Counted from the first letter of the stretch, positions 1-9,150 are shown. The stretch is DNA of 57,389 nt from Rikenella microfusus (GCA_022736275.1 DZBJ01000018.1:1-57389); one strand, 5' to 3'. The notes: generated by a model not told the origin, from the letters alone. Translations and numbers: made by a program.

Positions 1-582
1 ATCTTCAAGATAATCCGGGTCCCCCGGTTCCCTGTTCTTGTTGAACTTGTCAAAATTCAGGTCACTCATCTTATAGTTCTGGAATGTTATCCCCGCGTTC
101 CATTTCCAATTCGTTTCACCTATGTTGCCGATGAAGTCATTCTTGAACCTGAAGAGCTGACGCTTGTTCCTGTAGAACATGCGGCTCACATATTCATCCG
201 ATTCGTCATCAGCCCATGCTTCATTGAAAATGGCATTATACCCGTTGAAACCGTAGAATGCATAAGCCTGGTCTGGGAGGTAGGCAAGGTCTCCGTTATA
301 GCGAACACCTTTGATGAGGTAGTCTGAATCATACATCAGCCTTAGAGTTGAGCTACCCTTCGTATAGGTTGAGGCCTCAACATAAATCATATGGTAGTAA
401 TTAGGAAAAATGGAGCCGTCGCCGTAATCAAACAGATTAACAAGTGCTCCGTACTGAAAGCCCATGTCAGTGCTGTAGGTTATTGTGGGCAGGGCACCGA
501 AATTCCATCCTGTTTTGGTCTCCTGAGCAATGGCTGAGATGCCCAGCAGGGACACTAATAATGTAAATGCGAGTTTTTTCAT
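1..582 (-). CDS. Outer-membrane beta-barrel (surface-antigen/BamA-like) protein, N-terminal part
   Basis: The frame is open from an ATG at 582 down to the window edge, so only the first 194 residues are visible and the C-terminus is missing. The product starts with a clear signal peptide (MKKLAFTLLVSLLGISAIAQ, cleaved after AQ). Alternating aromatic/polar strands follow, such as WNFGALPTITYSTDMGF and YGFNGYNAIF, as in outer-membrane barrels that lack POTRA domains. The style matches Bacteroidota proteins annotated as BamA/TamA or surface antigen. A -7 type box (TACTTTTG on the minus strand, 600-607) lies just upstream, so the gene is divergent from hutI. The family call is moderate; a porin-like protein of another family is possible. 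Confidence 0.6.
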   Translation of the reverse strand, partial: MKKLAFTLLVSLLGISAIAQETKTGWNFGALPTITYSTDMGFQYGALVNLFDYGDGSIFPNYYHMIYVEASTYTKGSSTLRLMYDSDYLIKGVRYNGDLAYLPDQAYAFYGFNGYNAIFNEAWADDESDEYVSRMFYRNKRQLFRFKNDFIGNIGETNWKWNAGITFQNYKMSDLNFDKFNKNREPGDPDYLED

Positions 583-599
583 AAGGTCGGTTTTAGTAA

Positions 600-607
600 C
601 AAAAGTA
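600..607 (-). promoter_or_regulatory. Putative -7 box of the barrel gene
   Basis: The minus strand reads TACTTTTG, an exact match to the Bacteroidota -7 consensus TAnnTTTG, 17 bases upstream of the ATG at 582. A good -33 element was not seen. The predicted leader would be only about ten bases. Confidence 0.45.
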
Positions 608-653
608 AAGATAAAGAAAAATGATGCTCATATCCTAATATTTTTAATATTGC

Positions 654-661
654 TACCTTAG
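654..661 (+). promoter_or_regulatory. Putative -7 box of hutI
   Basis: TACCTTAG differs by one base from TAnnTTTG and lies 20 bases before the hutI ATG at 682, in the AT-rich divergent spacer shared with the barrel gene. Support is positional only. Confidence 0.35.
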
Positions 662-681
662 CGAACTCATAAACCGGTGCC

Positions 682-1962
682 ATGAGCCTTCTTATATATA
701 ATACGGGAATGCTGGTACAGACCAGGGATAAAAACACTGCTTTTGTGGCCGGGCGTGACATGGCAGATATGCCTGTCCTGGAGAGTGGCTGGCTGCTGAT
801 CAAGGACGACATTATCGCTGCTTTCGGGACGGTTGAGAATATGCCGTCGTTCAGCAACGACATCCGCAGGATCGATGCCGGCGGAGGTTATCTCTTTCCG
901 TCATTCTGCGATCCGCATACTCACCTGGTCTATGCCGGCAGCAGGGAGAGGGAGTACACTGACAGGATCAGGGGGCTCTCATATGAGGAGATAGCCAGGA
1001 GGGGAGGTGGCATTCTCAATTCTGCAAAGCTGCTTCATGACATTCCGGAGGAGGAACTCTTCAGGCAGTCAATGGAGCGTGTCAGGGAGATCATCTCCTT
1101 TGGTACAGGTGCAGTGGAGATTAAAAGCGGTTACGGCCTTACCACTGAAGACGAGCTTAAGATGCTCAGGGTCATACGCAGGATAAAGAAGGAGTCGCCG
1201 CTGACGGTGAAGGCCACGTTCCTTGGAGCCCATGCCGTCCCCGCAGCGTTTCAGGGAAACAGGGGCGGATATGTTGACCTGATTGTAAACGAGATGATAC
1301 CGGCTGTGGCAGCTGAGAGGCTGGCTGATTATATAGACGTGTTCTGTGACAGGGGCTTCTTCACCGTTGATGAGACCTCGCGGATCCTGGAGGCTGGCGC
1401 GCGTCACGGCATGAGGCCCAAGATTCATGCCAACGAGCTCGATAAGTCCGGAGGTATTCAGACAGGTGTGAAGCACGGGGCGCTCTCCGTTGATCACCTG
1501 GAGTTCACCGGTGATGAAGAGATTGCTGCCCTGCTGGGTAGCGGAACGATGCCCACGCTGCTGCCTGGCGCCGCCCTCTTCCTTGGCATGACTGATCCTC
1601 CGGCGAGGAAAATGATAGACGCAGGACTGCCTGTTGCCATGGCCAGTGATTACAACCCCGGCTCATCACCCTCGGGAAACATGAAGCTTGTCATGTCACT
1701 GGGATGCATCAGGCTGAGGATGCTTCCGGCGGAGGCGATCAATGCCGTGACAATCAACGCCGCCTACGCAATGGGCATTGAGGAGACACACGGCTCAGTG
1801 ACGGTCGGCAAGAAGGCAAACCTGTTTATTACCAAGAAGATACCGTCATACGAGTATTTGCCATATGCGTATGGCAGCAACCTCGTTGAGACGGTCATTC
1901 TGAACGGGGAGGTGGCTTTTGCAGTCGGCAGTCCACGGTCGGCAGTCGGCAGTCATGACTGA
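682..1962 (+). CDS. hutI: Imidazolonepropionase
   Basis: Cytoplasmic metal-dependent amidohydrolase that opens 4-imidazolone-5-propanoate to N-formimino-L-glutamate, the third step of histidine degradation. The 426-residue product has the family landmarks: the metal-binding HxH at residues 79-81 (CDPHTHLVYAG), KSGYGLTTEDELK, TFLGAHAVP, KIHANELD, SVDHLEFT and the late ASDYNPGSSPSGN. It is followed 41 bases on by ftcD, which takes its product. The last dozen residues (AVGSPRSAVGSHD) are not family sequence: they are encoded by a heptanucleotide repeat that starts at 1921 and supplies the stop codon. hutH and hutU are not in the window. Confidence 0.95.
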   Translation: MSLLIYNTGMLVQTRDKNTAFVAGRDMADMPVLESGWLLIKDDIIAAFGTVENMPSFSNDIRRIDAGGGYLFPSFCDPHTHLVYAGSREREYTDRIRGLSYEEIARRGGGILNSAKLLHDIPEEELFRQSMERVREIISFGTGAVEIKSGYGLTTEDELKMLRVIRRIKKESPLTVKATFLGAHAVPAAFQGNRGGYVDLIVNEMIPAVAAERLADYIDVFCDRGFFTVDETSRILEAGARHGMRPKIHANELDKSGGIQTGVKHGALSVDHLEFTGDEEIAALLGSGTMPTLLPGAALFLGMTDPPARKMIDAGLPVAMASDYNPGSSPSGNMKLVMSLGCIRLRMLPAEAINAVTINAAYAMGIEETHGSVTVGKKANLFITKKIPSYEYLPYAYGSNLVETVILNGEVAFAVGSPRSAVGSHD

Positions 1963-1977
1963 AGACTGAGGACTGAC
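1921..1977 (+). repeat. Heptanucleotide satellite at the hutI 3' end
   Basis: Degenerate 7-base units of the type GCAGTCG run through the last codons and stop codon of hutI, then give way to GACTGA-type units. The units translate in frame as AVGSPRSAVGSHD. The same kind of repeat occurs at 9151-9306, 14286-14417, 15662-15696 and 34643-34713. Confidence 0.75.
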
Positions 1978-2003
1978 TTTATAGATTTTACAGACTTTTG
2001 ACT

Positions 2004-3680
2004 ATGAACAATACAAGATTGATCGAGTGTGTCCCCAACTTCAGCGAGGGACGCGACATGGGAATAATAAGGCAGATTACTGATGAGATCGAAGCCGTTG
2101 AAGGGGTCCGGTTGCTGGATGTTGATTCTGGAAGGGATACTAACCGGACGGTTGTGACATTTGTCGGTGAGCCTGAGGCGGTTTGCGAAGCAGCTTTCAG
2201 GGCTGTGAAGAAAGCCGGACAGGTGATAGACATGTCTAGGCATACCGGCGCTCACCCCCGCATGGGAGCAACTGACGTCTGCCCCCTTGTGCCGGTTGCC
2301 GGCATCACTATGGAGGAGACCGTGACCTATGCGCGGGCACTGGCAAAGAGAATAGGTGAAGAGATCTCATTGCCGGTATTCTGCTATGAATCAGCTGCAT
2401 TTGATGAAAAGAGGAGAAACCTTGCCAATGTCAGGGCAGGGGAGTATGAAGGACTGAAACGGAAACTTGAAGACCCTGCATGGAAGCCCGATTTCGGCCC
2501 GGCCCGGTTTGATGCCGGCGCAGGAGCCGTGATAGTGGGAGCACGCGATTTCCTTGTAGCATTCAATGTAAATCTGAACACCACCTCCGTCAGGAGAGCC
2601 AATGCCATAGCCTTTGATGTAAGGGAACGGGGAAGAGAGAAGCGTGAAGGGAATCCGATAACAGGCAAAGTGGTGAAGGATGCCGATGGCAGTCCTGTAA
2701 TGATCCCCGGCTCCCTGAAGGCTGTCAAGGCCATAGGATGGTATATACCTGAGTACGGGTTAACACAGTTATCGATGAACCTGACAAACATTGGCGTAAC
2801 CCCTGTGCACGAGGCATTTGATGAGGTCTGCAGGAAGGCTGAAGCCCGGGGAGTGCGTGTCACCGGTTCGGAGTTGGTAGGGCTGATTCCCCTGAAGTCA
2901 ATGCTTGAGGCAGGCAGATACTTCCTCCACAAACAGCAACGCTCAGCAGGGGTTTCTGACGCCGGACTCATTAAAACAGCCGTCAGGTCGATGGGTCTGT
3001 CGGAGCTTAAACCGTTCAATCCCGACGAAAAAATAATTGAATACATTTTACGCGATAGCGAGCAGAAGAAGCTTACAGACAAGTCTATGTCCTCATTCAT
3101 TTGGGAAACCTCGTCAGATTCACCTGCTCCAGGCGGCGGGTCAGTATCAGCTGCCATGGGCGCCATGGGCGCTGCCCTTGGAGTGATGGTGGCGAACCTG
3201 TCAGCCCACAAGAGAGGCTGGGATGACCGGTGGGAGGAGTTTTCCGCATGGGCTGAAAAGGGAGTGCAGATACAGAAGAGACTGCTTGAGCTCGTGGATG
3301 AGGACACCAATGCATACAACGCCATACTCACGGCATTTGAAATGCCTAAGGGAACTGAGGAGGAGAAGGCAGCCAGGGCCGCTGCCGTGGAGGAGGCCAC
3401 AAAACATGCCTCACTGGTGCCTCTGAAGGTCATGCAGGAGGCATCCTTGTCATTTGAGCTTCTCGCAGAAATGAAGAAAACAGGAAATCCCAATTCGGTC
3501 ACCGATGCGCTGGTGGGTGTGCTGGCAACCAGGGCCTGTATCAGGGGAGCCTTTCTGAATGTACTGATAAACGTTAAAGGACTGAAGGATAGTGATTTTG
3601 CAGATTCACTCCTCACGCAGGGGAAGGAACTGGAGGCAAATGCGGCAGAAATGGAGGAGGAGCTGATAAAGATGCTGTAA
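2004..3680 (+). CDS. ftcD: Bifunctional glutamate formimidoyltransferase / formimidoyltetrahydrofolate cyclodeaminase
   Basis: Transfers the formimino group of formiminoglutamate to tetrahydrofolate, releasing glutamate, then deaminates the product to 5,10-methenyl-THF plus ammonia. The N-terminal half carries the formiminotransferase signature (LIECVPNFSEGRD, then HTGAHPRMGATDVCPLVPV). A linker near residue 340 leads to a C-terminal cyclodeaminase domain (SDSPAPGGGSVSAAMGAMGA). The full length of 558 residues fits the fused form. I chose the ATG at 2004 because the family starts MNNTRLIECVPNFSEG; a TTG two codons earlier is open but unlikely. Probably co-transcribed with hutI. Confidence 0.95.
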   Translation: MNNTRLIECVPNFSEGRDMGIIRQITDEIEAVEGVRLLDVDSGRDTNRTVVTFVGEPEAVCEAAFRAVKKAGQVIDMSRHTGAHPRMGATDVCPLVPVAGITMEETVTYARALAKRIGEEISLPVFCYESAAFDEKRRNLANVRAGEYEGLKRKLEDPAWKPDFGPARFDAGAGAVIVGARDFLVAFNVNLNTTSVRRANAIAFDVRERGREKREGNPITGKVVKDADGSPVMIPGSLKAVKAIGWYIPEYGLTQLSMNLTNIGVTPVHEAFDEVCRKAEARGVRVTGSELVGLIPLKSMLEAGRYFLHKQQRSAGVSDAGLIKTAVRSMGLSELKPFNPDEKIIEYILRDSEQKKLTDKSMSSFIWETSSDSPAPGGGSVSAAMGAMGAALGVMVANLSAHKRGWDDRWEEFSAWAEKGVQIQKRLLELVDEDTNAYNAILTAFEMPKGTEEEKAARAAAVEEATKHASLVPLKVMQEASLSFELLAEMKKTGNPNSVTDALVGVLATRACIRGAFLNVLINVKGLKDSDFADSLLTQGKELEANAAEMEEELIKML

Positions 3681-3708
3681 AGCTTATCCATATGTAATAT
3701 TTATGCTA

Positions 3709-4115
3709 AAAAGTTGCGGAACGGATGGTCTTCTCAATTCATCCGCCCAGATACTGGGTGATTATGCCGGCGGCATTGACTTCTATGCATGGCAGGCCAG
3801 GTATAATATCGGTGTCAACAATGCCAACGAGCCCGGCTTCATCCAGGCCAACCTTGCCAACGAGTGACTCACATGGGAGTCGAACAATACACTTGACTTT
3901 GCTCTTGAATTTGCCCTGCTCAAAAGGATAACCGGTTCAATGACCTGAAACGCCTTAGCCTTCCGCTGTCAAGGCCTACCCGAACAGGAGGAGGATACCA
4001 CGCCACCGCCCTGTGTAACCTTGCAAGCGTTGCAGCAGGCGATGTCAGCTGGGAGTGGATTATACCGAAAGCTGAAATGGATGCTAACGACTCAATGGTT
4101 CAGAATCCGCTGTAG
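3709..4115 (+). pseudogene. susC/susD remnant: SusC C-terminal piece fused to SusD C-terminus
   Basis: The frame beginning near 3709 reads GTDGLLNS, then IDFYAWQARYNIGVNNANEP, IQANLANE, a TGA stop at 3865-3867, LTWESNNTLDFALEFALL and KRITGS. This resembles the barrel region of SusC-family receptors. Near 3930-3945 the similarity switches frame and family to RFNDLKRLSLPLSRP, then AGDVSWEWIIPKAEMDAND and MVQNPL with a stop at 4113-4115, which is the usual C-terminus of SusD-family lipoproteins. There is no start codon, the SusC part has an internal stop, and the middle of a normal susC-susD locus is gone. This looks like a deletion scar of an older Sus locus beside the intact pair. Confidence 0.75.
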
Positions 4116-4140
4116 ACCGTTAGATGATTTTTAATTAAAA

Positions 4141-4172
4141 GGAGGCTGTCCGCAGGGATCAGCCTCCTTTTT
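4141..4172 (+). terminator. Rho-independent terminator after the susC/susD remnant
   Basis: GGAGGCT pairs with AGCCTCC across a 13-base loop and is followed by TTTTT, 26 bases after the fossil SusD stop. It has probably survived from the decayed locus and now insulates the intact susC promoter. Confidence 0.7.
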
Positions 4173-4243
4173 GTGTACCCGGCATGTAAAAAAGTTATGC
4201 AGTCTGAAACTGTGAACTATAAGCAAAAAAATCATCGCAAACG

Positions 4244-4273
4244 TTGTAGATTGTTAAATAATGTTATTTTTGC
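4244..4273 (+). promoter_or_regulatory. Putative promoter of the susC-susD operon
   Basis: TATTTTTG at 4265-4272 fits TAnnTTTG exactly, and a TTG at 4244-4246 lies 18 bases upstream at the position of the Bacteroidota -33 element. The start codon is at 4321, giving a leader of roughly 40 bases. No linked regulator gene (anti-sigma, hybrid sensor or ECF) is in the window. Confidence 0.5.
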
Positions 4274-4320
4274 CGTTGTGACACTTATTAATAACCCTTA
4301 TTAACCTAAACTATTATTGT

Positions 4321-7300
4321 ATGAAAAAGATCTTATTGCTCTTTTCATTGCTGCTACTGACAGTTTCCCTTGTCATGGCGCAAACAACTCCTATCACGGG
4401 TACGGTCACAAGCTCTGATGACGGATCAGAACTGCCGGGCGTCTTCGTGACGGTGAAGGGTACAACCCTTGGAACCATAACAGGCCCTGACGGGAAATTT
4501 TCACTTCAGGTACCTTCCAATGCCAGAACACTGGTGTTCAGCTTCGTCGGTTATGTTACGCAGGAACAGGCTATCGAAGGCAGAAGCAGAATTGACATAG
4601 TCCTTCAGCAGGACCTCTTCAATGTTGATGAGGTTGTGGTTGTTGCCTATGGTACTGCCCAGAAGCGTGATATTGCAGGCGCTGTCTCAACCGTTAAAGG
4701 AGGTGATATCGCCAAAATGAACCTTCAGAGCTTTGACCAGGCTCTTGCCGGTAAGGCTGCAGGCGTGTCTATCACTCTTCCTAACGGTGTGCTTAACAAC
4801 CCGCCCGTCATCCGCATCAGGGGTTTCAACTCGATCACATCAAGCTCCAACCCGCTTGTTGTCGTTGACGGTGTCCCTGTATTTACGGGTAACATCGGGG
4901 GTACAGCAATCCAGAACTCACTCGCTGATATCAACCCCTCCGATATAGAATCGATGGAGATTCTGAAGGATGCATCCGCCACCGCACTTTACGGTTCAAG
5001 GGCTGCTAACGGTGTCATCCTCATAACGACCAAAAGAGGTGCCGGTGCCAGAACAAAAGTCACATATGACGGCTTCGCCGGATGGACTGAGCCATACAGG
5101 CTGTTTGAACTTATGAATGCAGAACAGTATCTCGAGCATAAAAACCTTGCCTATGCAAATGCGGGATCATCTGTAGTGCTCCACAGTATAAACGATGCCG
5201 ACGGCAATCCTATCGATACAGACTGGGCAGACTATGTATATCAGAAGGGCTTCCAGCAAAGCCACGCCATAACGGTATCAGGTTCTTCAGCTTCAACGGC
5301 GTACTTCCTTTCAGTAGGTTACACCGATCAGGACGGTATGGTGAAGCAGAACTTCTATAACAGGAGAAATGCCAGGATGAACATCGATCACAAGGTCAAC
5401 AAGTATTTCTCAATAGGAGCTAACATTGCCTATACCAACGGTTATACGGAATCGCCAAATACAGGGTCGAACTTTTCCACAGCAGGTGCTGCCCGCCTGG
5501 CATTCGTTCTTCCTGCGATTATTGCCCCATATAATAATGATGGCTCCTTCAACCTTTACTCGGCAGGCATTGGCGGACAGGGAACAGGACTTCCTTCAGG
5601 GCTTGGCTATTATAACCCTGCCCAGATATTTGAGACAAATAAGCACACCACCGAGTCCGACAGGATCCTTGCAACAATTTCAGCGAGCCTGGAGCCGGTA
5701 AAAGGACTGTTCCTGAAAACAGTTTACGGTATGGATAACCTGAACAGGCAGACGACTACATTCTGGTCTCCTGTCGGAGGTGACGGCTATTCATATGGCG
5801 GTTATGCCTATAACTGGACCGGCAAGGACAAGAGATGGACATGGACCAACACTGCAAATTACAGTCTCACACTCATGGAGAAGTTAAATATAGGACTCCT
5901 TGCAGGCCTTGAGCAGCAGAGAACTGTCGGCCAGAGCTGGGACGCAACCAAAACAGCAGTCTCTGACCCCTTCTTTGAAACTTTTGCAGGTTCATGGGCG
6001 ACTGCTTATGGAATACCGGGAGGCGGATACGGTGAGAACTTCTACTCCTCCTATTTTGGACGCGTTAATACAAACTGGAACAAGAAGTATTTCGTGGAGG
6101 CCAGTATCCGTCGTGACGGTTACAGCGGACTCTCGAAGGATAATAAATGGGGCAACTTCGGAGGCGTCTCCTTTATGTGGAATCTGTCAAATGAGGGCTT
6201 CATTGCCAACACTGGCCTCAATGACATCTTTTCCGATATGAGGCTTAAGCTCAGCTACGGTCGTGTCGGCAATATGTTCGGAATAGGCAACTACAGCTCG
6301 CTGTTCCTCTACAGTTCGGGTCTGTATGCTGCAACCCCGACCCTCGCGTTCTCACAGGCTGGAAACGCTGACCTTAAGTGGGAGACAAGTGACAAATATG
6401 ATGTAGGGCTCAGCTTCGGCCTCCTCAATGACAGGCTGCAGGCTGACCTGAACTACTTCTACAATGATGTCAATAACCTGATACTTAACGTACCTCAGTC
6501 ACCCTCAAAGGGTGTTCCCGGCAACTCAATCCCCGCAAACGTCGGATCAATGTACAACAGCGGGTTTGAGATCTCACTCACCAGCTTCAATATTTCCAAA
6601 CCAAATTTCAGCTGGACTACAAACTTCAATTTTACCGCGCTGAAAAATGAGGTTACCGAACTGGCACCCGGTGTTGAAGAGATCAGGTCTACCACAGGAG
6701 GTCTTGAGACAACCAACATCACCATGGTAGGTCTTCCGGTCGGTAACCTTCTGGCTGTTGAAACACGCGGTGTTGATCCCGCAACCGGCCAGAGAATATT
6801 TGTCAACGCAGCCGGCGATGAGATACTCTACAATCATGCTGCCACCAACAGATGGACATACAGGTCAGACGGCAGTGTTGCACCTGCGGTGAACACTGCA
6901 AATGACGGTAAGGCATGGGCATCACCTCTGCCAAAATACTACGGAGGTATTGATAATAATCTCACCTTCAGGAATTTTGACTTTGCAATTAACCTGACCT
7001 ATGCGTTTGGCTTCTATGTCTACAGCGGATCAAAGGCAGGTACCAGGGACCAGAGGTGGTGGAACAACTCGGTTGAAGTATATGAAACTGCATGGAAACA
7101 GCCAGGTGATATAACAAATATCCCGAGACCCGTCATGAATGACAACGTCTCCAACGGATCAGCATTTGCCATCTCGGAGAATATTGAAAAGGGTGACTAT
7201 CTGAAAATAAGGAACATATCTGCAGGATATACATTCAAGAATGTCTGGCAGAGTCTGCTGAATATACAAAGTATAAGGGTTTACGGACAGGTATTCAATG

Positions 7301-7437
7301 CCTACGTCTTCACCAACTACTCTGGCTCTGATCCTGAGGTTTCTACCAACACTGACTCGAACCTTGCGCCGGGTATTGACAGGAACACTGCCCCGCAGGC
7401 AAGGACCTATACCTTCGGGCTTAATGTAAGTTTTTAA
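4321..7437 (+). CDS. SusC/RagA-family TonB-dependent outer-membrane receptor
   Basis: Outer-membrane channel that imports a ligand captured by its SusD partner, using TonB energy. The 1038-residue product has a signal peptide (residues 1-21, ending VMAQ), a carboxypeptidase-regulatory-like domain at about 25-95 (TGTVTSSDDGSELPGVFVTV), and a TonB-box-like stretch DEVVVVAYGTAQKRD. The plug at about 115-235 contains VIRIRGFNSI and ILKDASATALYGSRAANG. The barrel ends in an aromatic residue (NVSF). susD follows after 21 bases. No glycoside hydrolase is linked, so the substrate is unknown; given the many peptidases nearby, a peptide ligand as for RagAB is possible but unproven. Confidence 0.95.
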   Translation: MKKILLLFSLLLLTVSLVMAQTTPITGTVTSSDDGSELPGVFVTVKGTTLGTITGPDGKFSLQVPSNARTLVFSFVGYVTQEQAIEGRSRIDIVLQQDLFNVDEVVVVAYGTAQKRDIAGAVSTVKGGDIAKMNLQSFDQALAGKAAGVSITLPNGVLNNPPVIRIRGFNSITSSSNPLVVVDGVPVFTGNIGGTAIQNSLADINPSDIESMEILKDASATALYGSRAANGVILITTKRGAGARTKVTYDGFAGWTEPYRLFELMNAEQYLEHKNLAYANAGSSVVLHSINDADGNPIDTDWADYVYQKGFQQSHAITVSGSSASTAYFLSVGYTDQDGMVKQNFYNRRNARMNIDHKVNKYFSIGANIAYTNGYTESPNTGSNFSTAGAARLAFVLPAIIAPYNNDGSFNLYSAGIGGQGTGLPSGLGYYNPAQIFETNKHTTESDRILATISASLEPVKGLFLKTVYGMDNLNRQTTTFWSPVGGDGYSYGGYAYNWTGKDKRWTWTNTANYSLTLMEKLNIGLLAGLEQQRTVGQSWDATKTAVSDPFFETFAGSWATAYGIPGGGYGENFYSSYFGRVNTNWNKKYFVEASIRRDGYSGLSKDNKWGNFGGVSFMWNLSNEGFIANTGLNDIFSDMRLKLSYGRVGNMFGIGNYSSLFLYSSGLYAATPTLAFSQAGNADLKWETSDKYDVGLSFGLLNDRLQADLNYFYNDVNNLILNVPQSPSKGVPGNSIPANVGSMYNSGFEISLTSFNISKPNFSWTTNFNFTALKNEVTELAPGVEEIRSTTGGLETTNITMVGLPVGNLLAVETRGVDPATGQRIFVNAAGDEILYNHAATNRWTYRSDGSVAPAVNTANDGKAWASPLPKYYGGIDNNLTFRNFDFAINLTYAFGFYVYSGSKAGTRDQRWWNNSVEVYETAWKQPGDITNIPRPVMNDNVSNGSAFAISENIEKGDYLKIRNISAGYTFKNVWQSLLNIQSIRVYGQVFNAYVFTNYSGSDPEVSTNTDSNLAPGIDRNTAPQARTYTFGLNVSF

Positions 7438-7458
7438 CTAATTAATTAAGACACAGAT

Positions 7459-8934
7459 ATGAAAAATATACTAAAGGGTTCAATAATATTAGTTGTAATA
7501 TTATTGATTACCGGTTGCACTAAAGACGAGTGGATGAATCCGGCGCCCGTAACCTCGCTTTCAGACCTGACAGTATTTGATACCAAAGACAGGGTCGTGG
7601 CACAGGTTAACGGTATGTATGCCTCCCTGAAGAGTGGTCAGCATCTGGGCGGAAGGTTCCAGGTCTATAATGATGTAAGATGTGACAATTTCCTGCCTAA
7701 CAGCTCGAACCTTGTTACAAACTTTGCTACATGGAACCATACAGCCATAAGCAGCACAAACGAGGTACAGAACTTATGGGGAGCTGTGTATGCAACCATA
7801 AACGTGGTTAACGTATTTCTCGAGGGTCTGACGGCTGCATGGGATGAAGGCAAAATAACTGATTTCGTCACGCAGGACGAGTATAATCAATACAGAAGCG
7901 AAGCATTGGTCGTCAGGGCATTGTGCTATTTTGACCTGGTCCAGATGTATTCAAAGCCTTATAACATGGGTAACGGTGCAAACCGCGGGGTTCCTCTCAG
8001 GCTGACAGCCAACAAGTCTGCTGAAGGCAATGACATGGCACCAAGCACTGTAGCTGAGGTTTATACCCAGATCCTGAAGGATCTTAATGATGCAGAGCCA
8101 CTGGCAATTGCCGCCTTTGGAACTACAAACCTCAACGTGACAAGGATACACAAGAATACAATTATTGCATTAAAAACCAGGGTATACCTGCACATGCAGA
8201 ACTGGGGCGCGGTTGTGACAGAGTCAGCCAAGATCGTACCTGCTGCAGCTCCGTTCACTGCTACATCAGGGGTGGCTCACACCCTTAACGCCAGCTATGC
8301 AGGGATATTCACATCACCTCACGCAACAAGGGAATCTATCTTTTCGTTGCCTCATACAACAGCCAACAATGCCGGAGGACAGAATCACCTGGCTCATTAT
8401 TTCGGTTCGGGATCAGGCGAGTCATATTACCTTGTTTCGACTCCGGGTTCTCTTTATGCAACAATGGATGCAACTGATGCAAGAAAGATGATGATGGCAA
8501 CCGTTGGAGGTCACCCGTACCTGACCAAATATGTTGATCAAACGAACAGGTCTGACTATGCTCCGGTTATCAGGTGGGCAGAGGTTCTTCTTAACCGTAC
8601 AGAAGCCCTGGTGCGCAGTGGAAACACTGTGACCCAGCAGGCTGTTGACCTCCTGAATGCAGTGAGGACACGCTCCCTGGCTACTGGTGCCTATGCTCTT
8701 GGTGATTTTGCCAGTGCCGCAGCCTTCTACGATACAGTACTGCTTGAGAGGAACATGGAATTCCTTGGTGAAGGTATCCGTAACATGGATCTCATGCGCC
8801 TGAGTCTTACCATACCGGGTAAAGCAAGTGACATTGGATTTGGTATAGTGCCCGCAATCCCGACAACTTCAGAATCTTATATCTGGCCTGTGCCGGTAAG
8901 CGAGCTTAGCTACAACAAACTCATGACTCCGTAG
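7459..8934 (+). CDS. SusD/RagB-family surface lipoprotein
   Basis: Surface substrate-binding lipoprotein that caps the SusC channel encoded just upstream. The 491-residue product has a lipoprotein signal with lipidation Cys20 (LLITGC). A TPR-like helical body with SusD landmarks follows: YRSEALVVRALCYFDLVQMY, GVPLR, VAEVYTQILKDLNDAEPL, and late RWAEVLLNRTEAL and ERNMEFLGEGIRNMDLMR. A terminator lies downstream at 8960-8990, so the operon appears to be only these two genes. The ligand cannot be read from the sequence. Confidence 0.93.
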   Translation: MKNILKGSIILVVILLITGCTKDEWMNPAPVTSLSDLTVFDTKDRVVAQVNGMYASLKSGQHLGGRFQVYNDVRCDNFLPNSSNLVTNFATWNHTAISSTNEVQNLWGAVYATINVVNVFLEGLTAAWDEGKITDFVTQDEYNQYRSEALVVRALCYFDLVQMYSKPYNMGNGANRGVPLRLTANKSAEGNDMAPSTVAEVYTQILKDLNDAEPLAIAAFGTTNLNVTRIHKNTIIALKTRVYLHMQNWGAVVTESAKIVPAAAPFTATSGVAHTLNASYAGIFTSPHATRESIFSLPHTTANNAGGQNHLAHYFGSGSGESYYLVSTPGSLYATMDATDARKMMMATVGGHPYLTKYVDQTNRSDYAPVIRWAEVLLNRTEALVRSGNTVTQQAVDLLNAVRTRSLATGAYALGDFASAAAFYDTVLLERNMEFLGEGIRNMDLMRLSLTIPGKASDIGFGIVPAIPTTSESYIWPVPVSELSYNKLMTP

Positions 8935-8959
8935 TTTATTGGCTAAGACCAACAAAACA

Positions 8960-8990
8960 AAGCTGCCTCAATCCGGGGCAGCTTTTTTTT
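8960..8990 (+). terminator. Rho-independent terminator of the susC-susD operon
   Basis: AAGCTGCC pairs with GGCAGCTT around a 9-base loop and runs into eight T residues, 26 bases after the susD stop. Confidence 0.8.
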
Positions 8991-9004
8991 ATTGTATATT
9001 TTCT

Positions 9005-9139
9005 TCAGCGGTTATGCCTGAATCTTGACCGCTCGTCGCGTTTACGCTTAAGTCTTTCAGTCCTGCTCCTCATAATCAAATAGATTACAATCAGCACCAG
9101 CAGGGCGACCACAATAGCTTTGAATTTTTCAGGTACCAT
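9005..9139 (-). CDS. Small membrane protein, 44 residues
   Basis: Short frame with an ATG at 9137-9139 and a TGA at 9005-9007. It encodes MVPEKFKAIVVALLVL and IVIYLIMRSR, followed by a strongly basic tail (TERLKRKRDERSRFRHNR). It has one predicted membrane helix at residues 7-23 with a positive C-terminal side, and an A-rich AAAAGAA before the ATG. It lies between the susD terminator and a heptad repeat block, transcribed toward susD. I recognise no family. The clean TM-plus-basic-tail layout makes it more credible than chance, but there is no homology support. Confidence 0.45.
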   Translation of the reverse strand: MVPEKFKAIVVALLVLIVIYLIMRSRTERLKRKRDERSRFRHNR

Positions 9140-9150
9140 TTCTTTTAAGT

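Noticed and set aside
2384..3691. 435-codon open frame antisense to ftcD
   Set aside because: Ser/Ala/Pro-rich shadow of a strongly coding strand with no recognisable domain.
3725..3931. 68-codon frame starting with an ATG at 3725
   Set aside because: It lies out of frame with the SusC-like fossil reading, which explains the sequence better.
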